Shown piece after piece: positions 9,801 to 17,352 of a stretch of DNA of 64,000 bases; within the stretch, counting starts at the first letter, position 1; every line of letters starts with the position of its first letter. The notes beneath the pieces are model-generated. The model saw only the letters and a program-made list of their open reading frames with translations, did no database searches and was not told the origin of the DNA. The position numbers and the translations under genes are program-made. Location: assembly GCA_964613035.1 (NCBI GenBank), contig CAZTFQ010000007.1, forward strand, positions 8,518-72,517. Direction: 5' to 3'. The stretch comes from CAVIQK01 sp964613035 (lineage in GTDB: Bacteria; Bacillota; Clostridia; Christensenellales; DTU072).

Positions 9801-12800
9801 ACGTGTACCTCAACGACGTACTCTTCCGTATCTTCACTACGACGGAAATGGGTGTAGCCGGATCCGGCGAGCCGATAGAAGTGGGCTTCGGTTTCAGATT
9901 GGACGACAGCCTCCCCAAGAGCGTCACGCTCTCAGACTGGAGCTACAGCGCAGACGTTGAGGAGCCCGTGATAGAAGAAGGCGAATATACTCTGGTCGGC
10001 AATATGCCCGCTACCCAGAGCTTCGATGACGACGGCTCTTACTCCGTTACTACCAAGCAACTGGTCGATACCGCAATCCTTATCAACGAGTCCAAAGAGA
10101 TCCGTGGTAATAATTGGACGGCTTCCGTCAATATCAAGACCTCCACGCTCTCCGTCTGGCAAGTATACGGAATTGCAATTCAATACTCCAACGGCGATTA
10201 CGCTATCGTAGGACCTTCGCAGAGAGGAGATTCCGCTACTGTAATGATAGTGCCCGTGGTCAACGCTTATCATAAGGGATTCTATGAATCGACCAACAGT
10301 ATGAACATAGCGTCGAACGTCATAGACAAGTATTTGAGTCAAGAAAACCTTAACGTAAAAGTAACTTACTACGAGTCTCAATACTACGTGTATCTCAACG
10401 ACGTCCTCTTCCGCGTATTCAGTGCGGCAGAACTCGGCGTAAGCGAGAGCGGAGACCCCGTTAAGGTCGGCTTCGGCTTCAGAATCGACCACTTCGGCGA
10501 CGTAGACACCAGAAGCCTTACCTTGTCCGACTGGAGCTACTCTATAGAGTCGGAAAAGCCCGAACTGCCCGAGGACAAAGGTCTGGAATTGGTCGGCAAC
10601 GCGCCGTACGGACAAGTCTTCAACTCGGACGGTTCCTGGACCGTGACTACCACCAAGTGGACCTCTACCGGTATCCTTATAAAAGATTCCGTCGCAATCC
10701 AAAACAAGAATTGGACCGCTTCCGTCAACGTCAAAGTAGACACGCTCACCTTCTGGCAGGTATACGGAATAGCTATTAAGTATTCAGATGGAAGACATAT
10801 AGTTATCGGTGTCAGCCAGAGAAACTCGGTCGAGTCGGTACAAATAGCCGCTCTGCTGAACAACGCGTACGCAAGTTACGTCGGTTACGACACGACCAAC
10901 GGCATCGGCATTAATAACGAACTGGCGATATATGGTACTAAAGAAAATCTCAACGTCAAGATCACGTACTACGATTCTCTGTACTACGTGTACCTCAACG
11001 ACGTCTTGTACCGTATATTCAGCGCGGCGGATCTCGGAATAAGCGAATACGGCACTCCCGTCCAAGTCGGATTCGGTTTCAGAATCGACGATTATAACGG
11101 TGTAACTTCCAGAAGCCTCACTTTCTCCGACTGGGGATATGAAATAGACGTAGAGAAACCCGCGCCGGTCAAGAGCAACAATCTGACGGTAGTAGGTGCA
11201 GTACCTGCCGAGTCGTATGTTGCGGAAGACGGTTCCTACACTGCCAAGACCGAACAACCCGCGATGATTGCTACGGGCGTATTGATGAATGCGTCTAGCG
11301 AGATTCAGGGTAAGAACTGGACCGCGGAAGTCAATGTCAAGACTGCTACGCTCACGTTATGGCAGACCTACGGAATAGCTATTAAGTACTCTAACGACAG
11401 TTATGTCGTTATCGGCGCAAGCCAGAGAGGTTCTGCCGACAAGATCATAATAGTATCGTGGCTCAACGGTGGTTACGTAGGAGAATTCGATCAGTCCAAC
11501 ACCGTCGGACTAGCAGACGTGCTGGGACAGTATCTTAACAATGAAAACCTTAACGTTAAAGTGACCTACTACAACGCTCAGTACTACGTGTATCTCAATG
11601 ACGTCCTGTTCCGCGTATTCAGTGCGGCAGAACTCGGAGTAGGCGAGTGCGGCGAGCCCGTGGCGGTAGGCTTCGGTCTCAGAATAGACGACTTTAACAC
11701 GACGACCACGCCTAGCCTGACGTTCTCCGATTGGGGATACAGTATAGACGTAGCCGAGCCCGCGGCTGTCAGCAATGACTTAACTCTGGTCGGAGTATCG
11801 CCCTATACCTTGGTGCACAATCCCGACGATTCCTACACGGCGACCGCTAATGAGATTGTCACTACAGGACTCCTTATCAACACTTCCGGCGATATCCAAG
11901 GTAAGAGTTGGACCGCTCAGGTCAATATCAAGACCTCGACGCTATCTTTCTGGCAGGTATACGGAATAGCAATTCAATATTCCGACGACAATTATGCCAT
12001 CATAGGACCTTCTCAGAGAGAAAATTCCACAAGTATTGTTATGATAGTGCCCGTAGTCAACGGTTATCATAAGGGATTCTATGAATCGACCAACACCGTC
12101 GATATGCCCAATGTGATTAATACGTATTTGTCGCAAGATAACCTTAAGGTAAAAGTGACGTACTACAATTCGCAATACTACGTGTACCTTAACGACGTCC
12201 TCTTCCGTATATTCAGTGCGGCGGAGCTCGGAGTGGCGGAATTAGGCGAGCCCGTAAAAGTCGGCTTCGGTTTCAGACTGGACGACAGTCTGCCTAAGAG
12301 TCTCACTTTCTCCGACTTCTCATACGGTATCAATTTGGACGAGCCTAAGGTCGGTACCAACAATCTGACGGTAGTAGGCAGTACGCCCGCTTCTCAAGTC
12401 TGCAACGCGGACGGCTCATACACGGTGACCACCGACGCACTCGTTAATACGGGTTTACTCATCGGTTCTTCCAGCGACGTCACCGGCAAAAACTGGACCG
12501 CTCGCGTCAAAGTCAGTACTGCGGAGCTGTCCAACTGGCAGACCTACGGAATCGCAGTCAAGTACGAGGGCGGCAACTATGCCGTTATCGGCGTCAGCCA
12601 GAGAGGATCTACCGATTGGATTCAGACGATATCGATTCTCGACGCCAATTGGAAAGGATTCTTGAATACGAGCAACAGCATCGGCATGGCTAAGGTTCTG
12701 GGCGAGTATATGAGTAAAGAATGGCTGGATATCAAGGTTACGTATTACGATTCTCAGTACTACGTGTATCTTAACGACGTCCTGTTCCGCGTAGCGAGTG

Positions 12801-13555
12801 CGGCAGAATTTGAAATAGGCGATTGCGGAGCTCCCGTACAGGTCGGTTTCGGTTACAGAATCGACGACTTCACGGGTGTGGACTCCAGAAGTCTTACCTT
12901 CTCCGACTGGGGATACGAAATAGACGTGGATGCGCCTGCGGCTGTGAACAACGACATGACCATAATCGGTAATACTCCTAACGTGTTGGTTCTCAGTCCC
13001 GACGGTACTTATACCGCAAGGACCGCGGTTACAAGTGGGGTCAATACGGGGATTATGCCTAATTCTTCTACCGAGATAGCGGGTAAGAACTGGTCCGCGG
13101 AAGTCAATTTCAAGACCTCTACGCTCACGTTATGGCAGACCTACGGAATAGCGATTAAGTATTCCACCGGGAATTACGTTATTCTGGGTGCCAGCCAGAG
13201 AGGTTCCGCGAATGCGATTGCAATGGTGGATTGGCTCGATTCCTCTTATAAGGGAGAGTTCACGACGACCAACGATAGCGAAGAGATGACCGGCATACTC
13301 GATTCTTATCTTAACGAAGAGAACCTTAACGTTAAAGTGACGTACTACGAGTCTCAGTACTACGTATATCTCAACGGCGTCCTCTTCCGTACGCTGAGTG
13401 CGACGGAGCTCGGAGTAGAAGACTTCGGAGAGCCCGTGCAGGTCGGTATCGGCTTCAGAATGGACGACTGGAGTACGTCGACCACGCCGAGCCTTAGCTT
13501 CTCCGACTGGAGTTACGGCGTAGACGTAGCCGCTCCTCAAGGTAGCGAGGAGTAA
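6890..13555 (+). CDS. Giant surface lipoprotein with eight tandem lectin-like repeats
   Basis: About 2221 residues, one of the largest genes here. ATG at 6890 is chosen because AGGGG lies 9 bases upstream; an in-frame GTG at 6881 has no such site. The lipobox FAGC gives Cys28. Domains in order: a CBM9-like module (about 40-210, with MNIDGVLDEDVWKD), a concanavalin-like beta module (about 225-425), a short beta-rich segment, a carboxypeptidase-regulatory-like fold (about 540-640, KIRGTVYSSNGTGVLGGAKI), then eight repeats of 194-200 residues to the C-terminus. Each repeat carries WTA-VN near its start, a G-SQR motif and VYLNDVLFR. No catalytic domain is recognised. It probably binds glycan at the surface for the adjacent importer and GH43-like enzyme. 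There is no sortase signal. Confidence 0.85.
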   Translation: MKKIGNRLFFVIAVILVVAFAIVCFAGCNDDPDAGKVEYDNEYEWEYDREFQGEPDEGMNIDGVLDEDVWKDSNRKWLTFSEKGATVSYTSYFTQKGLYLASTVTDPNLTWTARLNFNDATALNSAFCYLITSENVETLQMFTLYRFAFDSKNKASREQTPFAAKAVTDGDIEAGEATVMTGEFFATWDDLNMEVSEETGMPNLVNVIPKYRVVVDTDDNTANKWIMPLFAEEYRLHCYSRFNENGYMNVDAEDAVWGNAANGISKSDGWSISEDDPTVVTSDKAHSQGIFLTDKRSDRYIYSVDMQLVDGIAGVDGSDGIFRAGIATMCENSNDFTTLLVEGKGLENNQLRMYRLKIGPWEYTNAVNQKLSSEYNFEERNQTVTLKVIKDGANFYYFAEGELIYFNTEEDLAGECCPGVYTLSTEATFSNPQFTDFSDNAEELRRMISEYVYLIDAPASISGGKVEVDNTAIDKNDTNKTVTITIKPNNGYVLSSFTVNDEDKFDYVVENIDNGLLTLEVDESIAIDAEFTRFDRGNEVVKIRGTVYSSNGTGVLGGAKIKAYDLSNPLFCYDMGTNTQGRFELSFLKPQDSAYVIGDKEYVVGSEYVVMVSFEDGGFPVVKNFSANSADANGIIEYSFNTESTYDIVGDKPAYEEFNMDGSYTATATAIDNTAIFINNSSEIQGKNWTASVNVRTSTMTIWQVYGVAVKYADGQYMILGPSQRGSASWVQVIPVVNGSHKGFYDATNSDMSAVIASYTDEENLNVKVTYYESEYYVYLNDVLFRIFSAAELGVGEYGEPIEVGFGFRLDDSLPKSVTLSDWGYEIDVEAPVVPAGNSLELMGIMPASQQFNDDGSYTATAEAITTTALLIKDSAEIAGKSWTASVNIKTSTMTIWQVFGVAVKYSNGDYAIIGPSQRGSAGWTQIIPVVNGIHKGFYDSTNINMTGVLGSYLAQENLSVKVTYYGAKYYVYLNDVLFRIFTTTEMGVAGSGEPIEVGFGFRLDDSLPKSVTLSDWSYSADVEEPVIEEGEYTLVGNMPATQSFDDDGSYSVTTKQLVDTAILINESKEIRGNNWTASVNIKTSTLSVWQVYGIAIQYSNGDYAIVGPSQRGDSATVMIVPVVNAYHKGFYESTNSMNIASNVIDKYLSQENLNVKVTYYESQYYVYLNDVLFRVFSAAELGVSESGDPVKVGFGFRIDHFGDVDTRSLTLSDWSYSIESEKPELPEDKGLELVGNAPYGQVFNSDGSWTVTTTKWTSTGILIKDSVAIQNKNWTASVNVKVDTLTFWQVYGIAIKYSDGRHIVIGVSQRNSVESVQIAALLNNAYASYVGYDTTNGIGINNELAIYGTKENLNVKITYYDSLYYVYLNDVLYRIFSAADLGISEYGTPVQVGFGFRIDDYNGVTSRSLTFSDWGYEIDVEKPAPVKSNNLTVVGAVPAESYVAEDGSYTAKTEQPAMIATGVLMNASSEIQGKNWTAEVNVKTATLTLWQTYGIAIKYSNDSYVVIGASQRGSADKIIIVSWLNGGYVGEFDQSNTVGLADVLGQYLNNENLNVKVTYYNAQYYVYLNDVLFRVFSAAELGVGECGEPVAVGFGLRIDDFNTTTTPSLTFSDWGYSIDVAEPAAVSNDLTLVGVSPYTLVHNPDDSYTATANEIVTTGLLINTSGDIQGKSWTAQVNIKTSTLSFWQVYGIAIQYSDDNYAIIGPSQRENSTSIVMIVPVVNGYHKGFYESTNTVDMPNVINTYLSQDNLKVKVTYYNSQYYVYLNDVLFRIFSAAELGVAELGEPVKVGFGFRLDDSLPKSLTFSDFSYGINLDEPKVGTNNLTVVGSTPASQVCNADGSYTVTTDALVNTGLLIGSSSDVTGKNWTARVKVSTAELSNWQTYGIAVKYEGGNYAVIGVSQRGSTDWIQTISILDANWKGFLNTSNSIGMAKVLGEYMSKEWLDIKVTYYDSQYYVYLNDVLFRVASAAEFEIGDCGAPVQVGFGYRIDDFTGVDSRSLTFSDWGYEIDVDAPAAVNNDMTIIGNTPNVLVLSPDGTYTARTAVTSGVNTGIMPNSSTEIAGKNWSAEVNFKTSTLTLWQTYGIAIKYSTGNYVILGASQRGSANAIAMVDWLDSSYKGEFTTTNDSEEMTGILDSYLNEENLNVKVTYYESQYYVYLNGVLFRTLSATELGVEDFGEPVQVGIGFRMDDWSTSTTPSLSFSDWSYGVDVAAPQGSEE
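8840..13540 (+). repeat. Eight in-frame tandem repeats of about 582-600 bp
   Basis: The codons for the VYLND/VYLNG motif start at 9221, 9803, 10388, 10988, 11588, 12182, 12764 and 13364, giving periods of 582, 585, 600, 600, 594, 582 and 600 bases. The residue before SQR runs P, P, P, V, A, P, V, A over repeats 1 to 8, so repeats 3-5 and 6-8 look like copies of one three-repeat block. Nucleotide similarity is high in the VYLNDVLFR segment. Confidence 0.92.
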
Positions 13556-13566
13556 CAGAAAAAGTT

Positions 13567-13592
13567 TCGTGCTCCCCGGACAGGGAGCACGA
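13567..13592 (+). other. Perfect 10-bp hairpin without U-tract
   Basis: TCGTGCTCCC and GGGAGCACGA enclose a 6-base loop just after the giant lipoprotein gene. No T-run follows. It may lower read-through into, or protect message upstream of, the ATPase gene. Confidence 0.6.
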
Positions 13593-13642
13593 GAGGATAT
13601 TACTAGGGAGAAGGATGAATATATGTTAACCGTAGAGGAAGA

Positions 13643-14365
13643 ATGGCTGAAATAGAATTAAAAGACGTAAGTGTAATCTACAGTAACAAAAGGACCGATA
13701 CCGTTGCGCTGAACAACTTCAGCGCAACGTTTCGTGACGGAATGAACGTCATCGTCGGATATTCCGGATGCGGCAAGACGACTCTTCTTAATTGTATATT
13801 GGGACTGGTGAATTACGACGGGAAGATATTTTTCGACGGTACGGATCTGGCAGACGTCAGAATCAAGGACCGTAATTTTTCTTTCGTATCGCAAGAATAC
13901 GTGCTCTTTCCTCACAATACGGTGTTCGACAATATCGCGTTTCCTCTTAAAGTAATGGGCGCTAGCAGGCAGGAGATTATAGAGAGAGTGAAGCAAGTCG
14001 CGGAAATGACCGACATCGCTCATTGTCTGTCGCGGAGCCCCAAGCATATTTCGGGCGGTCAGCAACAGAGGACTGCGGTCGCCAGAGCGCTCGTCAAGCG
14101 TCCGTCGGTCTGTCTTATGGACGAGGCTTTTTCCAACACGGACGAATTGGCTCGTGCCAAAATGTGCGTCTGGGTGAAGAATCTGTTGAAAAAAGAAGGC
14201 TGTATGGCTATCTACGTCACGCATAACTTCAGAGAAGCACTTTCTCTCGCGGACACCCTCTACGTTATGGACGAGGGGCAATTGTCGATATGCGGCACTC
14301 CGGAAGAGGTCTATAAATCCGACAACGAAGTCGTCCGCAATCTGAAAGAAGGGCTGTTTTTTTAA
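13643..14365 (+). CDS. Short MalK-like ABC transporter ATPase
   Basis: 240 residues with all ATPase motifs: Walker A GYSGCGKTT (39-47), signature ISGGQ (136-140), Walker B CLMDE (157-161) and the switch histidine in YVTHNF. The sequence around GTPEEVYKSDNEVV matches the end of MalK/UgpC-type nucleotide-binding domains, but the protein stops there and lacks the C-terminal regulatory (TOBE) domain of about 130 residues. The usual DEPLSNLD is DEAFSNTD. It could power the importer at 527-4658 or work with the three small membrane proteins that follow. AGAGGA precedes ATG. Confidence 0.85.
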   Translation: MAEIELKDVSVIYSNKRTDTVALNNFSATFRDGMNVIVGYSGCGKTTLLNCILGLVNYDGKIFFDGTDLADVRIKDRNFSFVSQEYVLFPHNTVFDNIAFPLKVMGASRQEIIERVKQVAEMTDIAHCLSRSPKHISGGQQQRTAVARALVKRPSVCLMDEAFSNTDELARAKMCVWVKNLLKKEGCMAIYVTHNFREALSLADTLYVMDEGQLSICGTPEEVYKSDNEVVRNLKEGLFF

Positions 14366-14386
14366 CGATGAAAAAGAGGTGATTGA

Positions 14387-14869
14387 ATGATAGCTCTTTT
14401 TTCCGATACAGCCGCGGAAGCGGTGAAGAAGAAAAGAAAAAAATATATTCTGATAAGCCTCGTTACGGTCTTAATCGTCTTAATAGCGAGTATAACGCTA
14501 TGCTTTTTCGTCGACGACGACAACGCGGTTCTTTTTGAGATAATAGATATAGTATTATGTTCCGCGGGATTTTGCACGGCGTTGTTTTTTATATTTAACG
14601 TTATTGTCCCTCTCGGCGACAGGCAAAAGCATCTCTACAGAATGCTCGACGGCGACAAACGTATCGTCTCGGGCGAAGTCTCCGAGTGCGGCGGAGCGAT
14701 TACTCTGTCTAAAAACGTCTCCGCATACGAGATTACTCTCCGTACCGACGACAATGCTGAAAATCTCCTCTATTGGGATACGGAATACGCTCTCCCCGAT
14801 ATCGTCGGCAAGAGAATCGATTTTCAAGTAGTGCAAAACATAGTCTACGGGTACGAAGAAAAAGAATGA
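14387..14869 (+). CDS. Small two-helix membrane protein of unknown function
   Basis: 160 residues, not recognised as a known family. A basic stretch (KKKRKKY) is followed by a hydrophobic segment at about 24-45, a short linker with DDD, and a second hydrophobic segment at about 54-78. The remaining 80 residues are soluble and strand-rich (VSGEVSECGGAITL, IDFQVVQNIVYGYEEKE), with an OB-like look, probably cytoplasmic. It lies 21 bases after the ATPase and its TGA overlaps the next ATG, so it is co-translated with a second membrane protein. Confidence 0.7.
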   Translation: MIALFSDTAAEAVKKKRKKYILISLVTVLIVLIASITLCFFVDDDNAVLFEIIDIVLCSAGFCTALFFIFNVIVPLGDRQKHLYRMLDGDKRIVSGEVSECGGAITLSKNVSAYEITLRTDDNAENLLYWDTEYALPDIVGKRIDFQVVQNIVYGYEEKE

Positions 14870-15468
14870 AAGCGTTTTTTAAAAAGATAAAGAATAATAT
14901 TTGGGCGTATCTTCTGTGCATCTTCGTAGTCATAATAATGTGGAGCGGAGTGTTCAGCTTCCTCACCGTAGTGGACGAGGAAGAAAAGGTGTCCGTCTTC
15001 ATAGGAAGTTATTCTCAGAGCTTCACTCGGACATCCGAGCTGGAAGAGTCCCGTCCCGATTATATCAAGAAGGTGGAAGTAACCGCCAGAGTTCTCAATT
15101 CACTGTATTTCGACGTGTATCTGAGTATGTTCGGTTACAGCAACGCGGATATATTGATTTTGCCGGAGAGCCTGGCGACCGCGGAAAACTGTGAATTGTA
15201 TTTCGCGGAGATATCCCCCGAGTACGTCGAAGAGCTGGACAATCTCGGAGTATTCGAGTATAACGATAAAGTCTACGGACTGAAAGTACACTCCAAAGGT
15301 ATCGACGACGGATTGATTACGTGTATCGATTATTCCGCGGGAGACGAGGACGAAAACTATTATATGTTCTTCAGAAACAATTCTCTCCATATCGGAGAGA
15401 TGTCGGAAGAGGACGGCGAGACGGACGTCGCCGCGATAGAAATAGCTAAGAAGCTGCTTGAGTTATGA
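14866..15468 (+). CDS. Membrane-anchored extracytoplasmic protein, unknown function
   Basis: 200 residues when started at ATG 14866, which overlaps the previous stop codon as ATGA; longer in-frame starts would run far into the upstream gene. A hydrophobic anchor at about 13-35 (AYLLCIFVVIIMWSGVFSFL) precedes an outside domain of about 165 residues, acidic, with YSNADILILPESLA and VYGLKVHSKGID. The ADILILPES stretch is reminiscent of part of a solute-binding fold but is far too short for one. Function unknown. Confidence 0.72.
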   Translation: MKAFFKKIKNNIWAYLLCIFVVIIMWSGVFSFLTVVDEEEKVSVFIGSYSQSFTRTSELEESRPDYIKKVEVTARVLNSLYFDVYLSMFGYSNADILILPESLATAENCELYFAEISPEYVEELDNLGVFEYNDKVYGLKVHSKGIDDGLITCIDYSAGDEDENYYMFFRNNSLHIGEMSEEDGETDVAAIEIAKKLLEL

Positions 15469-16388
15469 GAAAAGTAAGAAGCGCAAAAGAAGACTTTACC
15501 GAGCAAGATTTGCCTGCTACCAGAAAACAGGTCTTTTTCGATTGCTACAGAGAACAATTCTCTTTGGTTATGCGACTGGGTTTTGTATGCGTCGCACTCG
15601 TTTTGCCCGCAGTCATCGCGATGATGCTTAAGGACAATTATATAGTCTCCGAGACTGCTAAGCTCACTGAAATAACCTCCGAGACTCTCGCGCCGATATA
15701 TTACGCGGCGAGGATGAGATACGGGATTATGTCCGTGTTGACGTTCACGTTGTTCTTCGCAATCTTTGCGGGGCTCGTGAGAATAATACGTCAATTCGTA
15801 TGGAGAGAGCCTGTCTTCTGGAAAGAAGACTTCGCGGCGGGATTGAAGAACGATTCCGGCAGATTCGCACTGGTCGCGTTTTTCGTAGCCGTACTCGATT
15901 ACATTATAGGATTACTCGACGGATCCGTACTGACTTATATATTCTTCGGAATATTCGTCGGATTGATTTTGCCCGTCATGATATGGACCCTCCTCCAGAC
16001 GGTGTATTATAAAATCGGATTTTTCGGAAGTCTCAAAAACGGTATTTTATATTATTTGAAGACGCTTCCGGTTACCTTATTGTTGGTTTTGGTTACCGTA
16101 TTGCCGTTTTGGTTGATAACGGAACTGGTTCCGATACCGCTCGTCAAATATCTGGCGATATTCTTATTGGGACTTGTATACATCGTCCCGATTACAATGA
16201 TTTGGCTACTCTTCGCCAACAAATATTTCGACGAGATTTTGAATAAAAAGCAGTACCCGAGTATCTATAGAAGGGGACTGAGGCCTCTCGAGGAAGACAC
16301 CGACGAAGCGACCCCGGAAGAGCCCGAGGACCCCGAACAAGTACAATCCGAACAAGAGTCGGAGTCCGTGCAAGAACAGAAACAATAG
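15465..16388 (+). CDS. Multi-pass membrane protein, possible DUF624/YesL relative
   Basis: 307 residues with about five or six membrane segments (about 36-51, 84-103, 124-150, 155-180, 198-222, 230-250) and a long acidic, Glu/Pro-rich tail (EEDTDEATPEEPEDPEQ). The stretch RQFVWREPVFWKEDFAAGLKND between segments is like the loop of DUF624 (YesL) proteins, which often sit in sugar-importer operons with unknown function. It starts in an ATGA overlap with the preceding gene. DUF624 membership is a judgement from layout and that loop only. Confidence 0.6.
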   Translation: MRKVRSAKEDFTEQDLPATRKQVFFDCYREQFSLVMRLGFVCVALVLPAVIAMMLKDNYIVSETAKLTEITSETLAPIYYAARMRYGIMSVLTFTLFFAIFAGLVRIIRQFVWREPVFWKEDFAAGLKNDSGRFALVAFFVAVLDYIIGLLDGSVLTYIFFGIFVGLILPVMIWTLLQTVYYKIGFFGSLKNGILYYLKTLPVTLLLVLVTVLPFWLITELVPIPLVKYLAIFLLGLVYIVPITMIWLLFANKYFDEILNKKQYPSIYRRGLRPLEEDTDEATPEEPEDPEQVQSEQESESVQEQKQ

Positions 16389-16444
16389 ACAATACAATCG
16401 TAAAACACATTATAGAATACAACAAGCCAGAGAAGGAGAACGAT

Positions 16445-17305
16445 ATGATTTATATTGCAGGAAGTCTGAATATGGATATGGTGATAACCAGCCCTTATAT
16501 CCCTAAAGAGGGCGAGACGATTACGGGCGGCGATTTCATCACCAACGGCGGCGGAAAAGGTGCCAATCAGGCAGTGGCGTGCGCCAAGCTCGGCGGCAAG
16601 GTTGCGATGTGCGGAGCGGTCGGAGACGATATCTTCGGCGTGACTCTTATCGACAATCTGAATAAGGTCGGCGTCGACACGACTCATATAAGCGTGGTTA
16701 AGGGAGTCTCTACGGGGATAGCCGTCATTATAGTCACCGACAATAACAATCGCATCATCCTGGATAAAGGCGCCAATGCCCGTCTGACGAAAGAAAACAT
16801 CCGCGACTTCTTAAAAGACGCTCAAGCGGGGGATATATATCTTACTCAGCTCGAGAACCCCGTCGACGTAGTGGGATACGGACTGAAATTGGCTAAGGAA
16901 AAGGGACTCTTTACGATTTTGAATCCCGCTCCCGCCGATACGGATATATCGGAATATTTCGAGTACGTCGATTTAATCACGCCCAACGAAACCGAGTCGG
17001 AACTCTTCGGAGGCAAAGAGTCGCTGTTTTCCGAAGGCATCGAGAAGATCGTCACGACTCTCGGCGGCAGAGGATACGAGATTGCCTCCAAGGAAGGCTC
17101 CGTCGTATATCCTTGTATGAAAGTTAACGTCGTCGATACTACGGCAGCGGGCGATACCCTGTGCGGCGGGCTGGCGGTCGGACTCTCGGAAAACATGTCG
17201 CTCGAGGACGCTTGTGCATTGGGTAGTAAAGCTGCATCTATCGCGTGCGAAAAGAGAGGCGCGCAACAGTCTATTCCGACAAGAAAAGAGGTTGAAACCT
17301 ATTAA
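16445..17305 (+). CDS. rbsK: Ribokinase (PfkB family sugar kinase)
   Basis: 286 residues, cytoplasmic. It phosphorylates a pentose, typically ribose, at O5 with ATP. The first PfkB motif is complete (GGGKGANQAVACAKLG, from residue 35) and the second carries the catalytic aspartate (DTTAAGDTLCGGL, near 236); LNPAPAD in the middle is also typical of ribokinases. An AGAAGGAGA site precedes ATG. Being in an operon with a GH43-like enzyme, it may act on a pentose released from the imported glycan; the substrate is an inference. Confidence 0.88.
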   Translation: MIYIAGSLNMDMVITSPYIPKEGETITGGDFITNGGGKGANQAVACAKLGGKVAMCGAVGDDIFGVTLIDNLNKVGVDTTHISVVKGVSTGIAVIIVTDNNNRIILDKGANARLTKENIRDFLKDAQAGDIYLTQLENPVDVVGYGLKLAKEKGLFTILNPAPADTDISEYFEYVDLITPNETESELFGGKESLFSEGIEKIVTTLGGRGYEIASKEGSVVYPCMKVNVVDTTAAGDTLCGGLAVGLSENMSLEDACALGSKAASIACEKRGAQQSIPTRKEVETY

Positions 17306-17352
17306 CGACGATTCCGATTCTGTAAGGCAGGAATAAAAAACAGGAGAAAAAT

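Noticed and set aside
8840..13540. Tandem repeats as a CRISPR or mobile repeat array
   Set aside because: The repeats are in frame, about 590 bases long and vary mainly as protein repeats do; they are part of one coding sequence.
13622..13654. Ten-codon frame overlapping the start of the short ATPase gene
   Set aside because: It contains the ATPase gene's ribosome binding site and its own site is poor; no sign of a leader peptide.
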